From Lumnitzera littorea (lineage: Eukaryota > Streptophyta > Magnoliopsida > Myrtales > Combretaceae), in contig JAMXBB010000011.1 of assembly GCA_024138015.1 (NCBI GenBank), positions 77,087,985 through 77,151,984 of the forward strand: a stretch of 64,000 bases of DNA, given 5' to 3'. This document shows positions 12,780 through 25,186 of the stretch, piece after piece. The notes under the pieces are model-generated. The model had not been told where the DNA came from and did no database searches. It was given only the letters and a program-made list of their open reading frames with translations. The position numbers and the translations under genes are program-made. Positions within the stretch are counted from its first letter, which is position 1; each line of letters begins with the position of its first letter.

Positions 12780-15700
12780 AAGAGAGAACCTCTCTCATAC
12801 AAATTGTTGGGTGAATGGCAAGCTATGCATCGTGATCATTAACAAAGGGAGCTGTACCAATGTCATTGCATAAGGGGTAGTTAGGGCCATGAAATTGCCA
12901 ACCCTTCCACACCCCAATCTGTACAAGATTCACTAGCTGAACAAGAAAAGAGGACTACACATTTCCAAGCAAGTCAAAGTGCCGATTACTATTGGTGATG
13001 GGTACAAGGACGAGGTGTTGTGTAATGTCTTTCCCATGTGTACATCTCATATATTACTAGGCTGACCATAGCTATTTGATTTGAAAGTATTACACGATGG
13101 GTATAGAAACACCTACATGTTCCAAAAAGACGAGAAGAAAATTATATTGGCACCTATAAGTCCTAAGGAAGTACAAAAAGCCCAAGAAAAGGTTGCTAAA
13201 TCTATACAACGAAAGTCCTTGGTGATTTCCTGAGCTCAGTTTACACAAGAGGTCAAAGTCGAGTACTAAATGCTCCTTTTAGTCAAGAGATTCTTAGAGG
13301 TTAGGGAGGCCGCAAACTTACCTACCGAAGTGCAATAGCTACTTCAAGAATTTGCTGACCTCTTCCACGACGAGATGCCAAAGGGTTTACCTCCCTTGAG
13401 AGGTATTAAGCATTGCATCGACCTCCAACCAGAGGCTGCCTTACCAAACCATCCCACTTACAGGCTCAATCCAAAGTAGGCAACTAAACTGAAGAAGCAG
13501 GTGGATAAGTTAATGGATCGTAGATATGTTCGTAAAAGCATGAGTCCTTGTGTTGTGCCCACTGTACTCGTACCAAAAAAGGATGGGACATGGCGAATGT
13601 ACATTGACGGCCGAGCTATCAATAAGATCACTATCAAATACCGATACCCGATCCCGCGATTTGATAATATGCTTGACGAGTGACACAGCACCTGTACCTT
13701 TTCTAAGATTGACCTAAAGAGCAACTACCACCAGATACGAATGAGACCTGGAGATGAATGGAAGACGACTTTCAAGACAAGGGATAGTCTGTTCGAATGG
13801 TTGGTGATGCCGTTCAGACTAACTAATGTGCCAAGTACGTTTATGTAGCTGATGAATCATGCACTAAGATCGTTGATCGGCAAATGCGTTATGGTTTATT
13901 TTGAGATTGGTGTTTAACATACTCCGCACCGAGAAATTATTCGGCAACCTAAAGAAATGCGCATTCTATCAAAGCAAGGTTGTATTCCTCGGATATGTTT
14001 TTTTAGGGAGTGGAGTTTGAGTTGATGAGGAAAAAGTCAAAGCTATTAATAAGTGGCCTATGCCAATTAGTGCTACCAAAGTCAAGAGCTTCTATGGCCT
14101 AGGCTCGTTCTATCAGAGATTTATCCGAAACTTCAACTCTATAACTGTACCATTGACTGAATTGACAAAGAAGAACATTGAGTTTAAATTGACAGAAAAG
14201 GCTCAAAGGAGTTTTGAAGATGTAAAGTCTAAGTTAACGTCTGCTCTAGTATTCACCCTACTAGATTTCAATAAGGTTTTTAAGGTTAAATGTGATGCGT
14301 CTGGTGTTAGCATTGATGCTATCCTTATGCAGGAGTGCTAACCCATTGCCTACCTCTGCAAAAAACTGCAAGGTTCTACCCTGAATTACTTAGTCTACAA
14401 CAAGGAATTCTATGCCCTTGTCCATACACTCCAGAACTAGCAGCATTATCTGTTGCCGAGAGAATTAATCATCTATTCAAATCATAAATCTCTTAAACAT
14501 CTTTGCAAGCAACAAAAGCTTTCTCGACGTCATCCCAAATGGGTCGAATTCTTGGAAACCTTTTGCTGTGTCATTAGATATAAGAAAGGAAGCACCAACA
14601 CAATAACTAATGCACTTTCTCACCATCATATGCTCATCGTAGTGTTATAAGTTAAGGTGCTTAGATTCGGCACTTTACCAAATCAGTATGAACATGACCC
14701 ATATTTTGGACCCTTAGTAACTAGGTGCAGTGCTAGAGGAGTTACTGAAGGGTTCTACTTAAGTGAGGGGTTCTTGATAGAGGGCAAGCAGATTTGTGTA
14801 CCAAGTGGTTCTACAAGGGAGCTACTAGTTCGAGAAGCTCATGCCGAGGGTCTGGTTAGCCATTTTGGAGAAAAGAGGATGATTAAGATATTAAAAGAGC
14901 ACTTTTAGTGGCCCGGAATGATGAAGGATGCGCACTAAATACTTGAGAGGTGCAAGATATATAAGTATGCAAAAGGGAGGAGAGAGCCCTATGGAAAATA
15001 TATACCCCTACCAATTCTCAAGCGGTCGTAAATCGATCTAAGCATGGATTTCATGCTCAGCCTTCCCCACACATCGAAAAGATACAATTTGATCATGGTA
15101 GTAGTCGATCAATTCAGCAAGATGAGCCACTTCATTCCCTACTACAGAACTAATGATGTTTTATTCGTCGCTAATCTCCTTTTGTAGGAAATTGTGCGAC
15201 TACATGGAGTTTCGAGAAGCATTGTGTCCAACCGTGATTTGAAATTTACAAGCTTCTTTTAGAAGACCTTATGAAAGAAACTCGACACTAAGCTCCTGTT
15301 TAGTACCTCTTGCCAACCCTAGACAAACGGCCAAACTGAAGTAGTTAACAAAACCATTGGCAACCTCCTGCCTACCACTATTGGAAAGATCTCTCGCAAT
15401 TAGGATTTATGCCTGCCCATCATTGAATTTACCTACAATCGCTCAACTCACAGCTCAATCGGAACATCACTATTTGAGGTTGTTTATGGACTTAACCCAA
15501 ACTTACCCGTGGATTTAATTAACAACCCGACTACACAAGGGGAAAGTTAATCCAGCCTACAGCGTGCCAAAGAGTTCCAAAGGTTACATCGAAAGATTGC
15601 TAAGTAATTGGCTAAAACTGTAGCCCGACAGAAGGAAGTGAGAAACCGTAGAAGGAGATGAGTCGTTTATAACCTTGAGGACTTTGTTTGGGTCCATCTT

Positions 15701-15973
15701 AGCAAGAAATGCTTCCCTAACAGAAGAACCAATAAACTATCTCTCAGAATGGATAGACCCTACAAGATCCTGAGGCACATTAATGATAATGCCAATGAAA
15801 TTAAGCTACCCAAAAGTTTTGGCTTATTTACCTCCTTCAACGTCGCCAATTTGACTCCCTATGTGCCTGATGATAACAAAGACCAAGATTTAGGTAAGGG
15901 ATTGCAACCTCAAGGAATTGATGAACTGCCAACCAAAGATCCCTTTACTCACGTACGGCTCCAAGGACTATAA
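12780..15973 (+). pseudogene. pol pseudogene (PR-RT-RNaseH-IN), CRM-like
   Basis: Protease (about 12780-13160) has NKGS in place of the DGGS-type active site. RT (about 13380-14050) keeps VPKKDGTWRM and RYPIPR. At about 13893-13910 the YFDD catalytic box reads YFEI and is followed by a frameshifting deletion of roughly 17-18 codons before LRTEKLFGNLKKC. RNase H (about 14230-14640) keeps CDASGV. Integrase starts near 14657; its zinc-binding region has HAEGLVSHFG, but the second Cys of the CC pair is Tyr. Core motifs are MDF (first Asp kept), SNRD at 15227-15238 (second catalytic Asp is Asn) and QTEVVNKT (Glu kept). The C-terminus has FNVANLTPY, no chromodomain, and runs 55 bases into the 3' LTR. 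Confidence 0.88.
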
Positions 15974-16822
15974 TCCCTCACCCAAAGAATTCTCTTTTGG
16001 TAAGCTACTGATGACGAGAAAGTTTACACCAAAAGAAGGTAGTTAAACTCCTTGAGCTCTCCGCATTGTCATGTTATGATCTATGCTCTTGGTAGTGATG
16101 ATGCCAACCATTCCTTAGCTAAGGACCCTATACCAAGTAATCTGATCAGCTTCTGTCGAGAGATTTTTACTGAGTGACGAGAGACTCACTTATCAGCCAA
16201 GTAGTTCTCTCTTAACATGCTACCATCTCTCTCGTCTCGGCCCCTTTATTGCAGTAACATTTTGATCCCTCTCCCTACTGTGCTTAGAGAATATTCATAC
16301 GAGATTAATGTTGCACTGCCACTTGTCCACCTCGTCTAACATTATACCATTTTTCCATTTTTGTCTTTTGTCCCTTTTACCCTTTTTCATATGTACTAAA
16401 AATCCTTTTTTTGTATATACTTTCTTATAATTTCTTTATTTATAATGTTGCCTTAGGGACTTACTATAAATAGTTCATTTCTCTTGTAAGCCGGATATTA
16501 CTTAGATATTAATACTGAATATTTTGTTCTTATAAGACAACCCTCTCCAAGTCCATCTTTCATATACTCTTATCTAATCTTATCGAGTAACTCAGGATTA
16601 GCGACGAGTAAATCTTGACATCAACTTGTGCATCATATCAAGTGAGGTGTCAAGTCGTGTTATGTTCGTTGGTAAGTCACATCCTTTAAATAACTTCACG
16701 TCAACTACTCTTGTTCGTTTATGACCCATTTCTTTCTAATTTTCTTCAATATTTCGGAGAACCCATTTTAATCAAATTTACCACAATAAATCCTAGTGAT
16801 AACTAAGTTCCTAGGCACATCA
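15919..16822 (+). repeat. 3' LTR of CRM-like element
   Basis: 904 bp, starts TGATGAACTGCC and ends CCTAGGCACATCA. Its first bases are also the end of the pol frame (DELPTKDPFTHVRLQGL, then a stop). A TATA box lies at 16465-16472. Divergence from the 5' LTR is visible throughout. Confidence 0.85.
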
Positions 16823-19524
16823 CCTAGAATCCTAATTGCCAAACAAACTCATACCTTCCTCTCGTATAAGCAAAGAACTACCTCTCTAGGTATAGGATCT
16901 GCAACTAGCCACTCTCTCTCTCTCATTGATTACTTATTCCCGACCACTCTTACTGACTTAAGTATCAAAATATACAAGCTTAAGCCACCTTTGGCATCCC
17001 TCAATAGCTTACGTTTGCTCTTCTTATAGTCCTAACCTAGCTTACCAAGCTAGATGCAGGCCCAAGATCACTAGGTTTGTTAATACACCATCAATGATAC
17101 TATAATTGTAGGTTTTGAGAGAGAGAAAGAAAGAAGAGAGAAAGTGGCATAGAAAATTGAATAATATGTTTGACAACTTAAATGAAGAGCAAAAATAAGT
17201 GGAAAATGATTTCATTTTAAAGTCCACATCTTTTCTCACTGGAATTGGAAGGAAATAGGAGGAAATGGTTGGTAAATTATTTCTTATAACAATATTCGAA
17301 TAAAATGGGGATAATTTTATTAAATTCTAACTTATTTCCCTCCATTTCCTTTTTTAAAATAAACCAACCATTCTCCTTCATATGTTCTAGAAGCAAAGTA
17401 TAATTTACACTTCATTCCATTTTTACAGGTTTCTCTTTATTTCCTCCTATTTTTACTTATTTCTCTTCTATCAAAAACTTCCAAATTTAGCATAACATTC
17501 TTATGAAAAGAGGGTTATTCTAGCTCAAAAACGTTTTAATTGAAAACATATTTCCATTTTGTCTCAAATAAATGCAAAGAATAAATAAATAAATTTATTT
17601 TAAATATGCTATGACTGCCTTATATAAAGGTTACTCACGCTAACATATCTTGTTCTATTGGTTTTGTCTTAGAAAGCTTGCCTTTCTAACTTGTATTCCT
17701 TATAGTGTGCTGTTGAAATAAATTCAGCAACCCTCATTCAAATAGTCCTTCAAAGGGTTTAGATGGTTCCCCAAATTTATAAAGGGCATTTGATGCCAGA
17801 GAATGAAGGTGCTGGAATGGGTGTTCAAATATTAGCAATTGTACTTATCTAATGTGCATCTAATGCAACCCATAATTTCTCTAGCAGGAAGATTTCTTTG
17901 GGAAGCTTATAAATCCTTCTAAGAGTAGTTGTCGTGCATTAGATTGTGAGCTAAATATTGTAACTAAATGATTCTTATTCTCTTCATACTTTATTCTTTT
18001 GTATACCATTCTTGCAATTTTTTTTTTTTTTTTTGAGAGAGAAAAGTTTAGTGCATAAGTGAGTTCTTACTTCATAATCCAAAAGCATTGACTTATTATT
18101 ATATGTGAGAAAATACTTGTAGATCTACGTTTCAGTTTTTGAATGCGATTGTCATCCTCTTGGTTTATAGTTAGTTTACAAGTTAAAAATAGGAATATAA
18201 AACCATTCTTTATGGAAATCCTTATGTTTGAGGGTTTTTGTTTTATGCTTAACAAATTAGATCAACAATAAGAAAATAATTATGATCCCAAATAATTGAT
18301 CCAGTGGTTAAAACTTAAAATACACTCATGATAATTTATATGAAGTCTTGGGTTTAAATCTCATAATGGATACTTATTAGGATGCCTATATAGTGTAAAC
18401 TATTATTAGCCATTGTATGAGTCTTATAGAATAGTTCATATACTCGAAAATAGTCAATTGCTATACAGTCGTATCCCCATCATTAGCCAAAAAATAAAAA
18501 TAATTATATGAAAATTTTTTACTTTTTAGTTGACTCGATTGATAGTTGGAGATGAATGGTGAATTTTGCAGCTGTATGGTAGTTTTGGGGAATGGGGTTG
18601 ATGATAGTTTTTTTTATCGGGATTTTATACTATATCTATGTGTTATTCTGTACCTTTTATAAGAAGTGTTTGGATTCAAAACACAAGTAAAACTTATTTC
18701 AAAGTACAAAATTACCCGAGTAAAGAAAGCCCACTAGTCCAAAAAAAAAAAAATGCCACGTTTCAGCTCAATGATCACGTCCATCCCAAAGAAAAATGAA
18801 GACACGATCAGCCCATCAAGACGTCCAAGAAAATGATGGATTCAATTTCATGAAGACAAGGCTTGCTCACATACAATTTTTAAAGCCCATTTACTTGTCC
18901 AGCTAACTCCAGTCCACGAAAGAAGCCGAAACTCCACGAGAATCGTCAGCCCATGTCCACGTTCACTAGAAGGGAGATCATGCTTCCAAAATGATAGAGG
19001 AAAGCAACTAAGTAAAAGGAAGGAGAAAAGAAAGAACACACATTAGTTCGAACTATGGCTGATAATGTGGCTCTCGATCCATCAATCTACAGTGACTCTA
19101 AATGGGCTTACTTAAATCTTAACATGATTAATAAATGAGAGAAACTGTTTGGACCTACATTCAGATTCGTGTTCAGCATTTAAACCTGTTAACAAATCCA
19201 ATCCACGTACAAGTTTTATATACATGTACCTATTTAAGAATAAAATTTCTAATATTTATAATTTTATTTTATCCATTTTTTTTCCTCGTCCTCCCACGCC
19301 ATCCCCACTCTTTTCTCTTGTGCGCATCTTACACTTCTATTATCAACGTTGCTACGTATCCCTCATTCCATCTCTCTTATTATTGTTTTTGTCCACCTCC
19401 AATTTTATAAGAGTAGCACAATATATTTCAAGCTTCATTTCATATACACATCCATTTAGGCATACTTTATTAATTCCTAACCTCATTAGCAAAACTAGTT
19501 AGTATTTTTAATAAAACTAAATTG
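16823..19524. other. Intergenic stretch, nothing recognised
   Basis: Mostly AT-rich single-copy-looking DNA. It holds short low-complexity tracts, including (TC)n near 16912 and poly-T near 18020. Open frames at 16796-17029 and 18848-19039 show no motifs or codon pattern. No gene is supported. Confidence 0.45.
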
Positions 19525-19533
19525 AATAAATTA

Positions 19534-20534
19534 GGAAAAAGTACAAAAAAAATCATTAACATTTCACGTTTTTACAAATCAATTCTTAATCCTTTATTTA
19601 GTTCATTTTAGCTTTTTACCTTTTCATATCATACCAAATAAGTCCTTCTATTAAATTATATTAAATTTTCCGTTACCGTGAACACTTGTCACCATATAAT
19701 TTGTCCACGTATAATTTTTAAATAAAAATAATAAAATAATTATAAATATATATATAGAAAAATGATAAAAATATAAAAAAATATATATAGAAAAATAAGA
19801 AAATTTTAAAAAGAATTTTAAAAAATCTGCAAAAGTGAAAAAATAATTATATATTTATATACATATATGTTAACATTTATTTTACAATAAATTAAGAAAA
19901 ACAAAAAAAAAATCGTTTTCCAACCATTCTTACGATCCTATTACAGGTGATCGTCAGCTACCCTTTAGCCTTGAAGTAACTAGAAAACAACCATAGTTGA
20001 AATAGGTCACAACTCATATGATTTGCTTGATCGAGTAACAACAGTAGCACCATAACAGGGATGAAGATAGATGGTGTTCGAGTATAGTCGAAGACGAATG
20101 GTGCACATAATCGGAGAGTCAAAAGCAAAGCTTCGATAGAGGGGATAAGAGCTCAAAGAAGTTATTTTGATGTTGGAGTTGATGGATAGTAGAATGGTTT
20201 CTCTACTATCCAGCAAGCTACAAATGGCATATGAAGGTGGTTGGATTTCAGTTTTACGAAGGTAGGTTAGGTCAACAACTGCTAATAGAGGAGTTTATTC
20301 AAAATTATTTTTATAATATTTTATTTATATAGTATATATTATTAGTTTATTTAATTAAATTAATTATTTGAACGAATTAGATGCTACCATATGTCCATAC
20401 TTAACGACAAAACTAACGAAAGTACTTCATAAATTTATTAAAATATTGAAGACTAAAATGAACCAAATTAATAAAAGGTTAAGGATTGATTCTTATATAC
20501 AAGTAAATATTAGAGATTTTTTCGTACTTTTCTT
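19534..20534. mobile_element. Non-autonomous Mutator-type element (long-TIR MITE)
   Basis: About 85 bp of imperfect terminal inverted repeat. The left end (GGAAAAAGTACA...TTAGTTCATTTTAGC) matches the reverse complement of the right end (AAGAAAAGTACG...GGTTCATTTTAGT). Flanking 9-mers AATAAATTA (19525-19533) and AATATATTA (20535-20543) match at 8 of 9, the usual MULE target-duplication size. The 1.0-kb interior is AT-rich and has no coding sequence. A 9-mer match in AT-rich DNA is modest evidence by itself; the TIRs are stronger. Confidence 0.7.
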
Positions 20535-20543
20535 AATATATTA

Positions 20544-22187
20544 ATAGTTTTTATTTTTAAGTTAGTCACATAATGCTGTGAATTAATCCATAAAAATATT
20601 ATGATAAGTTTTTGTTTAAATTAGTTACACGATACTTAATGTCTAAATCAATGGGTAGGTCTTAAGCTATTATTATCAAACTTATTCATACATTTTTCCT
20701 ATAAATAGATGAATATTTTGTGAATATATCTATTTTAACTGTAATTTCCATTATAAATGTGAAAAAAATTGAAGACAATACTGAAACATGTTTTCCAATA
20801 GAGATTATTTCTATACTATATTTCTTTTAGAAGCTTTTTCATTGATAAATTTGTTCAACCTAAACATAAAACATGCTTATTAAACAGGTCAAGCTATAAG
20901 TTTAGGTTTTCAAATACGACTAATAAATAAGACATATTATCGATTGAGATCTTTATGCGCGAACACATTTAAATCTAGACTCAAAACACAACCCTAACAC
21001 GAATAACTCAACTTAGCTTGGACATGCATAGTAGATTTGGTTATAATTGTGACACACATACATACACACGTATATATATTATTGCACTAAATATAGAATT
21101 TACCCACTTAATGCAATCAATGTAATTTTCTGATGTAAACTTACACTTGGTTATTAGTACTAATTAGAATACTTAGATTTGTGAGAATAATCTATTTGTT
21201 AGTTGATAAACACAAGTTAAGATACTCAAAAGTGAAATTAAATTAATGCTATAAACAGAATTTCATGACTCAAGAGGGAAGGAGGATCTTGTTGATCTAC
21301 TAAAACCCAATTAATCAAGAAATAGGATCCTTGTAAATCTAATGAAAATTGAATTAGTTAATTCTAGTATATCAAAGATGCATATGTGAATTGCTTAGAT
21401 GATAACCTTGTTGATATCCCACATGTTTAGTTTATTTGATTTTCAAGAAATCACAACACAACTTATATGAAGTATCATAGTCCTTATAGATATAACTTAG
21501 TCTTAATTTTAATTTTGTATATGGGACCCAATGCACTTATTGGTGTATAAATATGCTTTTCGAAAAAAAGAGAAGATATAGTGCATAAATTACAGCCCAT
21601 GTTAAAGGGAAGAATCAACCTACAAAACTAGTTTAATTAACGGGAAAGCTCCTTGGACTTAAGTACTAAACTTAGTCCATATTACTATCAAATGTAAGAT
21701 TGTAACGCGATTGTCAAACTTAGTCCACATTACTACCTTCCTTTGAAAGCTAATACGATTGTTAACCCATTATAGACTGCCCCTCTAAGTAGCTCTCACT
21801 CTACTTCTCCTAATAGCTCTTCCTTAGGTGACCATCTTCTAAGGTGCTCTTTTTCAGATTGCTACATCTATAGGGGTTGGCTCTTAATAAGAGCACTAAT
21901 ATTACAAACCAAGCCATAGTAAAGAACTCAATCCAAAATACTAGTCTAATAGGTAAGAGAATCTCTTAGATTTAAGTGGTATCCTTAGTCTATGTTACTA
22001 TCTCGTGTAGGATTATAACAGTATAGGTCATGTTTTTTATGCCCTGACCAAGGACTATACTAAACTAATATCAATTTTTTATTGTACTTCTACTGAGGAG
22101 AGAGAAAATGCCCTAATATGCTCGTAGGCATACATTGAACTTAGTCCATTCTTTGATTGAGTCCACTTGCAACAAATACTTAGAAAG
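20544..22187. other. Intergenic stretch with a weak paired direct repeat
   Basis: AT-rich and without genes. Two related blocks of about 90 bp, at about 21615 and 21925 (spacing about 310), share an ACTAGT(T/C)TAAT start and a TTAGTC(C/T)AT(A/G)TTACTATC stretch. They may be diverged ends of a small retroelement, but no family could be assigned. Confidence 0.4.
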
Positions 22188-25186
22188 TTGTAATTTAGCT
22201 TAACCTTTTAGGTTTTTTTTTTTTTTTTGGTCAAAAAGGGTGAATATTATTATTGAAATTAACCATGACCAAAATGCTCTTGTTCCTTAGTTACAATGCA
22301 AACTAAAGCGGCATCCTCGCTGAGTAGCTTTTGAAGATGGGATAGGGGGTTAGACCACCATTTACTAGGGCTCATCCCTCTTCGAACACGTGAAGCTACC
22401 CAATCAACTATTCCATTAGTTTTTCTATTAACATAAAAGAAAAAAAGAAAAATTAGCTCTATTAGATATAAGGCTTCAAATTTCCTGAATATGGGCTTGA
22501 GAAGCCTAATAGGCCAACCACATGTCTCCTTTGATTCCTGCAATCACAAAAAGATTATCACTTTCAAATTCCACGTTGTCTCAATTCTATTCACATGCTA
22601 CCTGAATCGCCTTTCTCATAGCCACACCTTTGGATTCTTCTACATTCACACAAAGAACAATCTTGGTAAACCCTAAGATCAACACTACCTTATTGTCTCA
22701 CACCACCACAACCATTGTTGTTGGTATATCCTTAGCCATCCATGAGCCATCGGCATTTATTTTTAGATAAGGATCTCTAAGCTTAGACCGCTTCCCTTCC
22801 CTTTCATTGACCCTAAACTTACATTGGGGTAATATGTATCCCTAATCATCTCCTTATTTCACTCCTGTAAGGAAGCTCTAGCATTACTAATTACTATCAA
22901 AGGTGCCACCTTCAACCCTTCAAACACTATAGAACACCCAGATTTCAAAATATGCCAAGCCATCACACTCACATCCCTCTCAATCTCTCTATATGAAGTA
23001 GCCAAATGGCCCAAACCTTATGTAATATCAAAAAAACAATCATCAAATCGTCTAACCCTTACTCTATCAATACATAGCCCCACAAATACAAACCATATGG
23101 CTTGCACCCACTCATAAAAGTGGATGGCATGCTCAACAGTCTTAAGATCTCCACAAAATGGATGTGCTAATGAAGGTAAGACTTTCTTATGATGTAGCCT
23201 TTCCTTGAGTAGAAGCGTATTGGAGGTCACTCACTAAAGAAAGTGACTGACTTTCAGTAAGGTTTCCATACTGTATAACCTTTTCCACTATTCCTTAGAA
23301 GTAGATCTAGAAGAGGACGGTTTATCATGTTGAGGCTTTGAAGCTAACTACTTGATGAAATGATATGTCGCTTTGGCTGTGTCCACATCTGGTAAAAGGC
23401 CACACAATGAAGTCTTTAGTCACTGCTGTATGGATTGGTATCGTACGGATAAGCTCAAAGACTTCACCTGTGAAACATTGCTTGAGATGCACAGTATTCC
23501 AAGTAAACGATTCTTCATCTATTAGATCCTCTACCTTACTGATGTTTGAATGTGGTTGATTCTCACTATACAACCTCTAGTCTTCTAAGACCATATACTA
23601 ATTTTCTTACCATTCACAACTTTCCATAGCACACCCTTGAATAAAAACTCTTGCCCCTCTAACAAACTACTCCATGCCTAAGATGCCTTGCTCCTTTTAG
23701 CCACTTCTTAGAAATCAACATTAAGGAAATATAAGCCTTTCAGGATCCTAGCCTATAATGAGCTAGTATCATGTTGTAGTTGCCAAGCAAGCTTAGTCAA
23801 TAGTGCTAATTTTATGGATATGAAGATCTTTGAAACCCATTCCTCCAACCTCTTTGGCTTGTGTTAGTTTCTCCCAACTAAACCAATGAATCTTAAACTC
23901 ATCTCTTCTCTACCCCATCAAAATTTGGTGACCATGCTATTAATCTCATTAAACCATTTAAGTAGAAATCTAAAGCATGCCATAAAATAGGTGGGCACGG
24001 TTGAACGAACTGATTTAGTCAAAATTTTCCTGCCCGCTTCACTTAACAAGCAACACTTCCAACCCTTTAGTTTACTCATAACTTTCTCTCTTACAAACAT
24101 AAAAGCTTCACACATAGACATCCCCCAAATGGTGGGAAGTCCCAAGTAAACACTTGGGTTACTAATTACCTTCACTCCAAGCAACTCGCTAAGACCCCTT
24201 CTAATTTCTATGGGCGTATTAGGGTTGAAGAATACACTAAACTTGTTGAAGTATACTACTTGTCCAGATGCATCACAATATAAGCATACCAAAGCCATTA
24301 GATTCTAAATCTCATCCTACCTAGCCTCAAGAAAGAAAATAGAGTCATCTACAAAAAAACAAAAAAAAAGATATGAGAGTGTAAGGCAAGTATTACTCAT
24401 TATTAGACCCTTAAGTTCACCTCGTTGCACCCTTTACTCTATACCTCTAGAAAGGACATTTGCAACTAGGATAAAAAAAAAAATAAGGAGATAACAGATC
24501 TTCTTGCCTTAACCCTCTTGTCAGTATAATTTTACTCATAGTCCTACCATTCAAAACAAGGTTGAACTCAATAGTTGTCACACATTTCATGATCCACCTT
24601 AGCCATCTCATGTCAAAACCATATTTCAAAAGAACACTCTCAAGAAAAGACCACTCAACCCATCATTAGCCTTATTCATATCTACTTTTAAAGCACAAAA
24701 CATGTGTTTTCCTCTCTTTTTATTTTTTAAGAAGGGAAATGCTTCATGCGCAATCAAAATTTTATTATGAATCATTCTACCAAAAATAAATATACTTTGA
24801 TTCTCATAAATCAGCTGACCTATGATAGGTTTCAAGCGATTAACCAATACTTTTGAAATGATTTTGTATAAAAAATTGCAAAGACTTATAGGATAAAATT
24901 GGGAATATTTTCAAGACTTAGAAGTTTCGAAATAAGAATGAGGTTAGTCTCATTAATAGAGGGAGGAAAGGTACTTAAGTGAAAGAAAAATTTGACTATT
25001 GCAATGATGGATGAACCAATAATATCCTAGAACTTTTAATAAAAAATTCCTAGAAAATCATTAAGTCCTAGTGCCTTCAACCCCCCTAATTAAAAAACTG
25101 TATTCTTAAGCTCCAAATCTTCCACTTCACTACACAACACCCAATTCATAACATCACTAGCTTTAGGTTCAATCCATTAAAGATAG

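Larger units (their letters stand above)
10354..16822 (+). mobile_element. Complete but decayed CRM-type Ty3/gypsy element
   Basis: Two LTRs of about 0.9 kb (10354-11272, 15919-16822) flank gag-PR-RT-RNaseH-IN in gypsy order. The flanking 5-mers CATAG (10349-10353) and CCTAG (16823-16827) fit a target duplication with one change. Three features point to the CRM (centromeric) chromovirus clade: the RT text (VPKKDGTWRM, INKITIKYRYPIPR), the lack of a chromodomain after the integrase, and a pol frame that continues into the 3' LTR. Many stops and an RT deletion make it dead. Confidence 0.88.

Noticed and set aside
15749..15973. Chromodomain at the integrase C-terminus
   Set aside because: After FNVANLTPY the frame has no chromodomain aromatic pattern and ends within the LTR.
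10354..16822. Endogenous pararetrovirus
   Set aside because: LTRs, tRNA primer site, integrase and short target duplication identify a Ty3/gypsy retrotransposon; no movement or aphid-factor domain seen.
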